Shown one piece after another: positions 27,028 through 34,743 of a DNA stretch of 64,000 bases. Each line of letters begins with the position of its first letter. Position 1 is the first letter of the stretch. A program made the position numbers and the translations under genes. Source of the DNA: Pseudomonas eucalypticola (GTDB taxonomy: Bacteria; Pseudomonadota; Gammaproteobacteria; Pseudomonadales; Pseudomonadaceae); assembly GCF_013374995.1 (NCBI RefSeq), contig NZ_CP056030.1:4248501-4312500 (forward strand), read 5' to 3'. The notes under the pieces were generated by a model. That model made no database searches, was not told the DNA's origin, and saw only the letters and a program-made list of their open reading frames with translations.

Positions 27028-28590
27028 CTACGCCACCGCGCGCGGTGGGTAGATACGGGTAGGCACGAAAGGGATCAGCACAATCAGCACAGCCGCCACC
27101 ATGCCCATGTACAGATACAGGTCGGCGCTGGTCAGCACCTGGGCCTGGGCATGCAGGCGCCCGGCCAGGGTAGGATCGTTGAGGTCGGCCAGGGGCGAGT
27201 TGCCCAGGCTGTCCACCAGCATCGTCGAGTGAAAGTGCTGGCGCGTGGTGGTCAGCCACTCGATCAAGCCGCTGGCCACCACCGAAGCCAGGCCTTTGAC
27301 GGTGTTGAACCACGAGGACGCCAATGGCCCTTCAGGCGGGGTCATGCCATTGGTGGCCAGCATCAGCAGGGGAATCACCGCCATCGGCTGGCCGAAGATC
27401 TGCAGGCATTGCATCAGGTAGAAATTGTCGCGAATCCACTGCGAAGTCATCAGGCTGCCGACCATGCACGCCGCGCACAGCAGCGCCAGGCCGACGGCCA
27501 GTACCCAGCGGCAATCGACCCGGCGGATGTTGCACAGGGCCGCCACCAATGGCAGTGCCAGCAACTGCGGCAAGGCCACCACCAACAACACCGGCGCCGT
27601 CTGCGCCGGACGGTAGCCTTGGATGTGCGCCAGGAAGCTGTAGGGGATGATGATGACGCCGGAAAGCACTACCAGCACGCCGCCCAAGGTGATCAGCGAA
27701 TGGGTGAGGTTGCGGTTGCTGAGCATCTGCAGCTTGAAGAACGGCAGCGGGTGGGACCATTCGTTGATCATGAACAGCACCATCAGCACCGCGCCGCCAC
27801 CCAGCAACCAGCAAATGAGGGTGGACTCGAACCAGTCCATGCGGTCGCCCAGGGAAATGCCTATGACCAGGGAACAGATCGCCGGCAGGCCGAGCATCAG
27901 GCCGCGATAATCGAACTGCTTGAGCCGCTCCAGGCGCAAGGGATCCTGGGGCAAGCCGTAGGCCACGCAGGCCATGGCCACCAGCGCCGGTGGAATGATT
28001 TGCCAGAAGATGGCCTGCCAGGGTGCGTATTCGGTCCACAACCCGGCCAGTGGCAAGCCGATGCTGGGGCCGAAGGTGGCCGTCAACGCGTACCCCGCCA
28101 GCCCATAGAGCTTGATGTTGGGGGGCAGGAAACGCAGCGCCACGCTCATGAGCATCGGCGGCAAGGCACCGCTGGCCGCCCCTTGCAGGGTGCGCAACAC
28201 CATCAGGCATGCCAGGTTGGGCGCCAGCGGGCACAGCACGCCCAATACCGCGAAGGCGCCGATGGCGCACAGGGTGAAGCGGCGCAGGGTGAAGGTGACC
28301 GCGCACCAGGGCGCGAACGCCATGGCCGAGACCGAGGTGGCTGAATACAAGGCGACCAGCCACGTGCCTTCATCCGACCCGATGTGCATGGCGCCCCGAA
28401 TGTCGGCCATGGCCAGCTTGGTGACCATTTCGTTGACCCCGGCCAGCAGCACGGCCAGCAACACCCCCACCAGCCCGATGACGATACGCAGGCCGAATGG
28501 CTGGGCCACCGGCGGTGCAGCCGGCTTGGGCGGCGCCACGGGTGCAGCGGCCGCAGGAATCTCAAGCGCCTGGGCGCCGAGCGCAGTCAT
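27028..28590 (-). CDS. DHA2-family drug:H+ antiporter (EmrB-like)
   Basis: 520 residues with about 14 hydrophobic helices, as expected of DHA2 pumps. A Pro/Ala-rich cytoplasmic N-terminus of about 30 residues precedes TM1 (FGLRIVIGLVGVLLAVLLAG). The first loop contains GSDEGTWLVALYSATSVSAM, and motif C-like Gly/Pro sequences appear near GYALTATFGPSIGLPLAG. It is the first gene of the minus-strand EmrB-EmrA-OMF-SDR unit, 236 bases after the LysR gene, which may control it. The likely role is self-protection by export of the cluster product; the substrate is not determined by the sequence. Confidence 0.85.
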   Translation of the reverse strand: MTALGAQALEIPAAAAPVAPPKPAAPPVAQPFGLRIVIGLVGVLLAVLLAGVNEMVTKLAMADIRGAMHIGSDEGTWLVALYSATSVSAMAFAPWCAVTFTLRRFTLCAIGAFAVLGVLCPLAPNLACLMVLRTLQGAASGALPPMLMSVALRFLPPNIKLYGLAGYALTATFGPSIGLPLAGLWTEYAPWQAIFWQIIPPALVAMACVAYGLPQDPLRLERLKQFDYRGLMLGLPAICSLVIGISLGDRMDWFESTLICWLLGGGAVLMVLFMINEWSHPLPFFKLQMLSNRNLTHSLITLGGVLVVLSGVIIIPYSFLAHIQGYRPAQTAPVLLVVALPQLLALPLVAALCNIRRVDCRWVLAVGLALLCAACMVGSLMTSQWIRDNFYLMQCLQIFGQPMAVIPLLMLATNGMTPPEGPLASSWFNTVKGLASVVASGLIEWLTTTRQHFHSTMLVDSLGNSPLADLNDPTLAGRLHAQAQVLTSADLYLYMGMVAAVLIVLIPFVPTRIYPPRAVA

Positions 28591-28826
28591 GGTCCCACCC
28601 GGGTCGGGCGGCGGCGAACAATGGCAAGGGGCATGGCTTCATGGCTCCGGAAAAAGGTTCCGGTGGATTCTATGAAGCGCCAATGCTGACGAAAACTGAC
28701 ATATCGGAAGGTTACTACTGCACCAGACGCACGTATGGCCAGGGTGCCTTAATGTGCGAGGCGGTTCGCGGGGCAGAACCACTGCCCCAGCGGCTCGCCC
28801 CCTCCGTCGCCCCCCGCCCCAGGGGC

Positions 28827-29747
28827 TCAGTCAGGCTGATGCCCGGGCAATTGCAGCTCACACGCCTGCTTGAGGGTGCGGCGCAGCCAGCGGTGCGCGG
28901 GGTCATTGTCGAACCGGGGGTGCCAGGCCTGAATGATGACCACGCTGGCCAGCGACATGGGCAGGTGGAACGAGCGCAAGGGCAGCCCAAGCCGGGCGAC
29001 GCTCCATTGCACATGCTCGGGCAGCGGCAAGATCAGGTCGGAGCCCGGCAGCGAGAACATCGCCGAGTGGAAGCTGGGCGTGATCAGCGTCACCCGCCGC
29101 TCCAGGCCCATGGCGGCCAATGCCGTGTCGATCGGGCCGGTGGCGCGGCCACGCCGCGACACGCTGACCTGGTCATAGGCGGCGAAGCGCTCGGGGGTGA
29201 TTTCGTCGTCGAACAGGGGATGGTCCACCCGCGCCAGGCCCACGAACGAGGTGGTGAACAGGTTCTGTACCTTGATCTCCGGGCCAAAGGGCCGCATGGC
29301 GCTGATGTACAGGTCGATGCGCCCCTCGCGCAGCGCGTCGTCTTCGCCCTCGCCTTCCGGCACGAAGCGCAGCACCGTATTGGGGGCGTGCTCGCGCATG
29401 ATTTCCATCAGCTGGCCACCGAAGGCGGCGATGAACACATCGTTGGCGCGCAGGTTGAAACAGCGCCGCAAGGTGGACAGGTCGACCTCTTCGCGTGAAC
29501 TGAACACCACCGCAGCCTGCTCCACCAGGCTGCGCACCCGCCCGCGCAGGGCCAAGGCCCGCGGGGTGGGGACCAGGCCGCGGCCGGCACGCACCAGGAT
29601 GGGGTCGTCCACGGCCTGGCGTATGCGCGTCAGCGTGCGGCTCATGGCCGCCGGGCTCAGGTTCATGCGCCGCGCCGCGCCCACCACGCTGCCCTCATCC
29701 AGCAAGGCGTCCAGCGCGATCAACAAGTTCATGTCCGGCAGTTGCAT
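28827..29747 (-). CDS. LysR-type regulator at the far edge of the biosynthetic cluster
   Basis: 306 residues. The N-terminal winged HTH is canonical (ALLDEGSVVGAARRMNLSPA, then AMSRTLTRIRQAV, residues 12-48), followed by the linker helix and a substrate-binding domain of NodD/LinR-like type. It is encoded on the same strand as the efflux operon just downstream and divergent from the uspA gene. The gap on its promoter side contains two TTGCAA half-sites (29817-29832). It closes a block of 12 genes that opens with the TetR gene, and regulation of the pump and the biosynthetic operon is likely. The inducer is unknown. Confidence 0.85.
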   Translation of the reverse strand: MQLPDMNLLIALDALLDEGSVVGAARRMNLSPAAMSRTLTRIRQAVDDPILVRAGRGLVPTPRALALRGRVRSLVEQAAVVFSSREEVDLSTLRRCFNLRANDVFIAAFGGQLMEIMREHAPNTVLRFVPEGEGEDDALREGRIDLYISAMRPFGPEIKVQNLFTTSFVGLARVDHPLFDDEITPERFAAYDQVSVSRRGRATGPIDTALAAMGLERRVTLITPSFHSAMFSLPGSDLILPLPEHVQWSVARLGLPLRSFHLPMSLASVVIIQAWHPRFDNDPAHRWLRRTLKQACELQLPGHQPD

Positions 29748-29816
29748 GGCCCATATCCTCCAGGCGTTGCTTCAATAGTGGCATTGCGCTCCTCGCGTGG
29801 CGGGACCTTACACTTT

Positions 29817-29832
29817 TTGCAACGGATTGCAA
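29817..29832. promoter_or_regulatory. Paired TTGCAA half-sites, candidate LysR or divergent operator
   Basis: TTGCAA, a four-base spacer CGGA, and TTGCAA again form a 16-base element in the gap between divergent lysR (29747) and uspA (29923). Each half-site is itself palindromic. Position and symmetry suit a regulator site, but the binding protein is unknown. Confidence 0.4.
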
Positions 29833-29922
29833 AACACGCAACTAGTCATTGTTCAGCACGCCATTTACCAGCCGGGTTTTTTCTCTGAACAATGCGCCCA
29901 TCGCTGACAGCCCGGACACACC

Positions 29923-30396
29923 ATGACCACGAATGTATTGATCGCCATCGATGGCAGCGACCAGCGCCACGCCGTGATTGACCTGGCGGGCCGGTACCTC
30001 TCGCCCTCGCGGCATGCCCTGAAGGTGTTGCTGGCGGTGGACCCGTCCTTCTCGCTGACAAGCGAAAACGACCACATTGCCCGCGCCGATGAAGTGGAAT
30101 ACCCGGCGGCCAGTGAACAGCAGCATGCCGCCAACCGCTTGATCCAATCCGCGTGCGACGCCTTCCAAGCCGCAGGTTTCCAGGTGCAGGGCGCGTTGGT
30201 CCAGGGCGAGCCAGCCGACGTCATCGTCAACCGCGCACACGCCCTGGCCTGCGACCTGATCGTCATGGGCCACCGCCACCTGAGCTGGTTCGGCAAGGTC
30301 GTCGACCCATCCGTCAGCGCCCGGGTCCTGGATGCCGCGCGCTGCCCGGTACTGATTCAAACACGCTCCACAGCCGACGCCACAGCGGAGAAATGA
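29923..30396 (+). CDS. Universal stress protein (UspA family)
   Basis: 157 residues. It begins [19 protein letters not shown], the first strand and nucleotide loop of the Usp fold, and ends with the ATP-binding pattern [20 protein letters not shown] followed by CPVLI, matching the G2xG9xG(S/T) type only loosely. Usp proteins are cytoplasmic and respond to growth arrest or toxic compounds. It is transcribed away from the LysR gene and is directly followed by the enoyl-CoA hydratase gene, two bases after its stop. Confidence 0.8.
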   Translation: MTTNVLIAIDGSDQRHAVIDLAGRYLSPSRHALKVLLAVDPSFSLTSENDHIARADEVEYPAASEQQHAANRLIQSACDAFQAAGFQVQGALVQGEPADVIVNRAHALACDLIVMGHRHLSWFGKVVDPSVSARVLDAARCPVLIQTRSTADATAEK

Positions 30397-30398
30397 TC

Positions 30399-31175
30399 AT
30401 GCCCCTGCACTACCTCGAACTGGAAACCCACGAAGCCGTCGCCCTGATTCGCTTCAACCGGCCCCAGGTGCTCAACGCGCTGTGCGCCGCGATGATGGCC
30501 GAGTTGGCGGGTGTACTCGACCAGCTGGAGCAGGACCACGCCATTCGTGCCGTGGTGCTGACCGGCACCGCCGAAGCATTTGCCGCCGGTGCCGACATCA
30601 AGGAGATGCGCGACCTGACGTACATGGATGTATACCGCGCCGACTTCGTCACCGTGGACTGGGAACGCATCGCCAGCTTCCGAAAACCCATCATCGCCGC
30701 CGTCGCCGGCTTCGCGCTGGGTGGCGGGTGTGAAATGGCGTTGATGTGCGACTTCATCCTGGCGGCCGACAATGCCCGCTTCGGCCAACCGGAAATCAAG
30801 TTGGGCACCATCCCCGGCGCCGGTGGCAGCCAGCGCCTGGCACGCTTCGTGGGCAAGTCCAAAGCCATGGACATGGTGCTGACGGGCCGCACCCTGGACG
30901 CCCAGGAGGCCGAGCGCTGTGGCCTGGTCAGCCGTGTGGTCAAGGCCGATGAGCTGGTGGATGAAGCGCTGCTGACCGCTTCACGCATCGCCAGTTATTC
31001 GGGCCCGGTCTGCATGCTGGCCAAGGAAGCGGTGAACGCAGCGTTCGAGACGACGCTGGCCGAAGGGGTTCGCCAGGAGCGCCGCCTGTTCCACTCCACC
31101 TTCGCCATCGACGACCAGAAAGAAGGCATGGCCGCCTTCAGCGAAAAACGCCGGGCGCAATTCAGTCATCGCTGA
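30399..31175 (+). CDS. Enoyl-CoA hydratase/isomerase (crotonase) family protein
   Basis: 258 residues from ATG 30399, which has GGAG eight bases upstream (an ATG at 30393 is too close to it). The oxyanion-hole motif is [11 protein letters not shown] near 65. The two catalytic Glu residues expected of hydratases are present in [10 protein letters not shown] near 110 and [20 protein letters not shown] near 130. It is thus a true hydratase of the FadB/PaaF/ECH1 type. It is cotranscribed with uspA. Since tropone-type routes need a crotonase-fold (PaaZ-ECH-like) oxepin-CoA step, this gene beside the cluster is a candidate partner, although general beta-oxidation is equally possible. Confidence 0.82.
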   Translation: MPLHYLELETHEAVALIRFNRPQVLNALCAAMMAELAGVLDQLEQDHAIRAVVLTGTAEAFAAGADIKEMRDLTYMDVYRADFVTVDWERIASFRKPIIAAVAGFALGGGCEMALMCDFILAADNARFGQPEIKLGTIPGAGGSQRLARFVGKSKAMDMVLTGRTLDAQEAERCGLVSRVVKADELVDEALLTASRIASYSGPVCMLAKEAVNAAFETTLAEGVRQERRLFHSTFAIDDQKEGMAAFSEKRRAQFSHR

Positions 31176-31212
31176 TCGGTAGCAGGCGGCGGGCACTTCA
31201 GGTCCAGCGCGT

Positions 31213-31228
31213 GCGCCCACGGCGCGGC
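31213..31228. repeat. REP-like palindrome (second copy near 24456)
   Basis: The 14-base palindrome GCGGCCATGGCCGC lies between the convergent ECH and autotransporter genes. The same palindrome with similar GC-rich flanks occurs at about 24456-24469, at the 3' end of the OMF gene. It is probably a short extragenic repeat. Confidence 0.45.
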
Positions 31229-31262
31229 CATGGCCGCTGCGAGAGCAACGGTGGGACGCCTG

Positions 31263-34200
31263 TTACCACTGGTATCGGTACCCGGCGTTCAGTGCCCACG
31301 GGCGCTTGAGGGCCGGGCTATCGCTGGTTTCGATGTCGGCGTACACCTGATGGCCGGCCCCCAGGGACCCGGTCAGCCCGGCACCGGCGTACCAGCCCCC
31401 ACCATTGCCATCAGGGTGGCTGGCGACCGTGTTGGTCCTGATGCGGTTGCGTGCCGTGAGGTCCTGGGTCCAGCCAAATGCAAGGTAGGGTTGCCATGCG
31501 GCATCACCCCGCAGCTGGCGCCCGATGCGTGTGCCAGCGCGCAACTGGGTGGCGACTCCCGAACTGGCGTCAACGTGCAGGCCATTGCTCAAGGCGTAAC
31601 GATCGCCACTGGCATACAGCGCGGAAAACTGCACCTGCGGTTCGATGAACCAGTCGTGGGCGAGCGCCCACCGCTTGCCTGTTTCCAGCGAAACCCCGGC
31701 ACCGTGGCTGCGCGAGTGGCCGGTGACCCTGGCGCCGTCACTGGCGCGCACGTCGAGACGCGTGGACCAGCGGTTGAGGGTCACCAGGCTATCGGTGTAC
31801 CAGCCCGAGTCGTCCAGGTAGGTGGCATAGGTACCCACGTAGGCACTGTCCAGCTTGCCGCTGCCTTCGCCGCTGAAACGGCGATCGGCCTGGCTATGGC
31901 CGAGCAGCGCCCCCAGTACCCAGGTGCCACTGGCCGTGCTCAGCCGGGCGTCGGCGCCCAGCTGAACGCCGTTGATGTGCTGGGAAAAGTCACGGCCCAC
32001 GCCATTGTCCAAACGCTGATGCTGGCCGTAGCTGCGCAGCCACAGGCCCTGCCCCGCGCCGCCGTTGCGTAGGTCACCCACGCGCTGAATCAGGCTACCG
32101 CGTTCCGCGTCCCAGGTGTCGCGCAATGTAGCCAGGGCACTGCTGTTGATGGCCGCGCTGGCCGCCGTGGACAGGTTAACCGGTGTCGGCGGTGTCGGCG
32201 TGGGCGGCGTGGGCGGTGTCGGCGTGGTCGGTGTCGGCGTGGGCGTCGGCGTCGGCGTCGGCGTCGGTGGCACAGGGGGCAACAGAGCTTCAGGGGGCTC
32301 GACAGGCACGGTCGGTTCAGGCGGTACGGGCACGCCCGGGTCAGTCGGTTCACCTGGCTCAGGCGTCGGTAAGAGCTGCCCAACGTTGACCAGGTTCCAG
32401 TTCACCCCGGCTATGCCCTCCTCCTTGCGCAAGGCATAGCGATACGTGCCGGCGTCCACCAGCGCGCCGCGGTTGGCCAGGGTAAAACGCCCGGGACCGC
32501 CCTGACTTTGCACCAGGGTCAATCGCTGGCCACCGGCGGTGGGCTCGGCGCCGCTGTTGCGCACCAGCAACTGATTGCTGCCCATGATCTGGCCGCCTAC
32601 CTCCACGCGGTCGCCACGCTGTTCGCCCAGGTCGGTGTTCATGGCGTAATAGCCATCGCCCGTCAGGTTACCGGCCACACGCAGGTTCATGAAACCCCCG
32701 CTCGGGGCCGCGGCGAATGCCACCACGCCATCGTTGTTCAGGGCGGCCAGGGCGGAGTCGCCGCGCAGCCGCCAGGCACTGGTGGCATCGATGTCCACGC
32801 CGCTGGCCTGTGGACTGTCGCGCACCGCGCCGTCCAGTGTCGACGCGTCACGCAGGTTCATTTCCAGGGCGCCGGCGTCCACTTGCACGTCGCCCTGCAG
32901 CCACGACGCGCTGCTGTCGAGGGTGACCTTGCCAGCGGCGACCCCGTTCGCGGCGTCGGTGAGCCACAACACGCTGCCCCCATCGCCCGCGCTGCGCCCT
33001 GTGAGCTGGCTGTTGGTGAGGCTGGCCACCAGGCTGCCGCCGGACACCCGCACGGCGCTGGCGTCTTGCGTGCCCACCACGCTATCGGTGAGGGCCAGGT
33101 GGTTGGTCACCCCTGCCTCGGTGGCTTGGCTGACAATGCCATAGGCTTTCGCGCCCTGGGTGCGAAGCGACGAGGCCTGCAGGCTCATGCTGGCGTCATT
33201 GCTGATCGCCAGGCCATAGGCAGATGCCCCTTGAGTGACTACCTCGGTGCGCGTCGCCTGCAGCGTTGCTTCGCGACCCGCGGCGAACAGGCCATGGGCC
33301 AGATCGCCGTGGGTCAGTACCTGGCTGTCCTCCAGGCTGATATGCGCCCCCGGCAAACGCGCCACCGCCCCCATGGCACCCTTGCCGTACGTTTCCACGG
33401 CCACATCGCGTACATCGAAGGTGGCGCGGGGATCGGTGCCGGGGTCCTGGTTACCCACCATATCGGTCGAGGCGTACAGGGCATAGGCCGAGTCCCCGTG
33501 GGTGGTGAGGCTGCCGCCGTTCATGGTGAACGCCCCGGCGCGGTTATCGACGCCGGTCGCCAGGCGCCCCCAGGTTTCCAGATCGCTGCCTTGCACATCG
33601 GCCCGACTGCCGCTGCCCGGCATCCAGATCGCGGAGCCGGAGTCACCCCGGGTGGTGACCTGGGCGTCGGTCATGTGCAGCACCGATTCCCTGGCGTTGA
33701 GGTTCACGCCGTTGCCCGTCTGCGAGGCAATGCGCGAATGGCTGACCGTCGCTTGGCCGCCGGGCTTGAGGCCCACGGGCCGGATCAGGATGCCATCGCC
33801 CATGGCCTTGAGGCTGCCATTGCTGAAGGTGAACACGCCCTCCTGCATGTCCACACCTTGGGCCTTGTGGGACTCGGCGGTAACGCCGTCGGCCCGGATC
33901 ACGGTACCGGCGTCGGTCATGCCAAACACCGGCGCATACTGGCCATAGGTGATCGCCGTGGTGTCGTGCAACTGCACCTGGGCGCCGTCCTGGGCGCGGA
34001 TGGCATAGGCAACGTTGCCGGTACTGGACACGGTGGCGCCGTCGGCGCTGATCGTGGTGCCAGCGCCCATAACCGACACCCCATCCGCCATCATGCCGGT
34101 GGTACTGACGACGCCACCGGTGAGTTGCGCCGCGCCCCCGTTCGCCACCACCACGCCCCGGCCACGCGCACCGTTGGTGATGACGCTGGTGGCCTGCAAC

Positions 34201-34568
34201 CGCAGCATGCTGCCGGCACCGCTGGCGCTGGCACCGTCGCCGAAGTAGCCATTGGCGATCAGGGTCGAGCGCTCCAGCGCCGCCTTGCCGCCGTTCAGGG
34301 CCTGCACGGCCACCACGGCGTCGTTGTTGGTGGCGGCTGTAGCCCTGACATCCAGGCCCAGGCCGAGAAAATCATTGGGCGCGCCGCTGACATTGATGGT
34401 TGGACCCGCGCCGCTGTGGGTAACGTGGTCGCCATCCAGGACCAGGGATTGCCCCGCGCTGGAAGAGAGATCTATCTGGTCATATTCGGCAGCCGATGCC
34501 GAGATCATCACGGCCAACATTGCGTGGCCGACTGCCACGCTGCTGAACCTGCGTTGGAACAGGGTCAT
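31263..34568 (-). CDS. Large autotransporter (type Va secretion), pertactin-like passenger
   Basis: 1101 residues. A signal peptide (VGHAMLAVMISASAAE) leads into a passenger of about 730 residues, with repeated beta-helix coils such as GAGTTISADGATVSSTG and GAHISLEDSQVLTHGDLAHG, rich in Ala, Gly, Ser and Thr and lacking Cys. A Pro/Thr linker follows (about residues 750-800, alternating PT), and then a C-terminal autotransporter barrel of about 270 residues starting near GLWLRSYGQHQRLDNGVG and ending in NAGYRYQW. No protease triad was noticed. The passenger probably acts on the cell surface as an adhesin or in autoaggregation. It lies beside the fimbrial genes, but a gap of 175 bases separates them. 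Confidence 0.85.
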   Translation of the reverse strand: MTLFQRRFSSVAVGHAMLAVMISASAAEYDQIDLSSSAGQSLVLDGDHVTHSGAGPTINVSGAPNDFLGLGLDVRATAATNNDAVVAVQALNGGKAALERSTLIANGYFGDGASASGAGSMLRLQATSVITNGARGRGVVVANGGAAQLTGGVVSTTGMMADGVSVMGAGTTISADGATVSSTGNVAYAIRAQDGAQVQLHDTTAITYGQYAPVFGMTDAGTVIRADGVTAESHKAQGVDMQEGVFTFSNGSLKAMGDGILIRPVGLKPGGQATVSHSRIASQTGNGVNLNARESVLHMTDAQVTTRGDSGSAIWMPGSGSRADVQGSDLETWGRLATGVDNRAGAFTMNGGSLTTHGDSAYALYASTDMVGNQDPGTDPRATFDVRDVAVETYGKGAMGAVARLPGAHISLEDSQVLTHGDLAHGLFAAGREATLQATRTEVVTQGASAYGLAISNDASMSLQASSLRTQGAKAYGIVSQATEAGVTNHLALTDSVVGTQDASAVRVSGGSLVASLTNSQLTGRSAGDGGSVLWLTDAANGVAAGKVTLDSSASWLQGDVQVDAGALEMNLRDASTLDGAVRDSPQASGVDIDATSAWRLRGDSALAALNNDGVVAFAAAPSGGFMNLRVAGNLTGDGYYAMNTDLGEQRGDRVEVGGQIMGSNQLLVRNSGAEPTAGGQRLTLVQSQGGPGRFTLANRGALVDAGTYRYALRKEEGIAGVNWNLVNVGQLLPTPEPGEPTDPGVPVPPEPTVPVEPPEALLPPVPPTPTPTPTPTPTPTTPTPPTPPTPTPPTPVNLSTAASAAINSSALATLRDTWDAERGSLIQRVGDLRNGGAGQGLWLRSYGQHQRLDNGVGRDFSQHINGVQLGADARLSTASGTWVLGALLGHSQADRRFSGEGSGKLDSAYVGTYATYLDDSGWYTDSLVTLNRWSTRLDVRASDGARVTGHSRSHGAGVSLETGKRWALAHDWFIEPQVQFSALYASGDRYALSNGLHVDASSGVATQLRAGTRIGRQLRGDAAWQPYLAFGWTQDLTARNRIRTNTVASHPDGNGGGWYAGAGLTGSLGAGHQVYADIETSDSPALKRPWALNAGYRYQW
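32182..32269 (-). repeat. Hexanucleotide microsatellite encoding the (PT)n linker
   Basis: GGCGTC/GGTGTC-type units repeat about a dozen times inside the autotransporter gene and encode alternating Pro-Thr. Because the unit is six bases, slippage would change linker length without breaking the frame. Confidence 0.7.
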
Positions 34569-34743
34569 TCATTGACTCCTCAAGACGGTACGTCTGCATT
34601 GACGACCAGCGTCGCCAGGTGAATCGAGCAGGACAATCTTGCGGACAGGGCCAATGAACGGTCTTTGATAAACGGCCGCGCTTGTTCAAAAGTGCGGCTG
34701 ATGTTGCGCCAGGGAGCCTTGCGCCAAGCTGCTCATGGGCTGC

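Noticed and set aside
32508..34622. 704-residue open frame on the plus strand opposite the autotransporter
   Set aside because: It is a shadow of a long GC-rich gene: no family motifs, skewed composition (many His, Gly, Arg), while the minus frame has a signal peptide, passenger and barrel.
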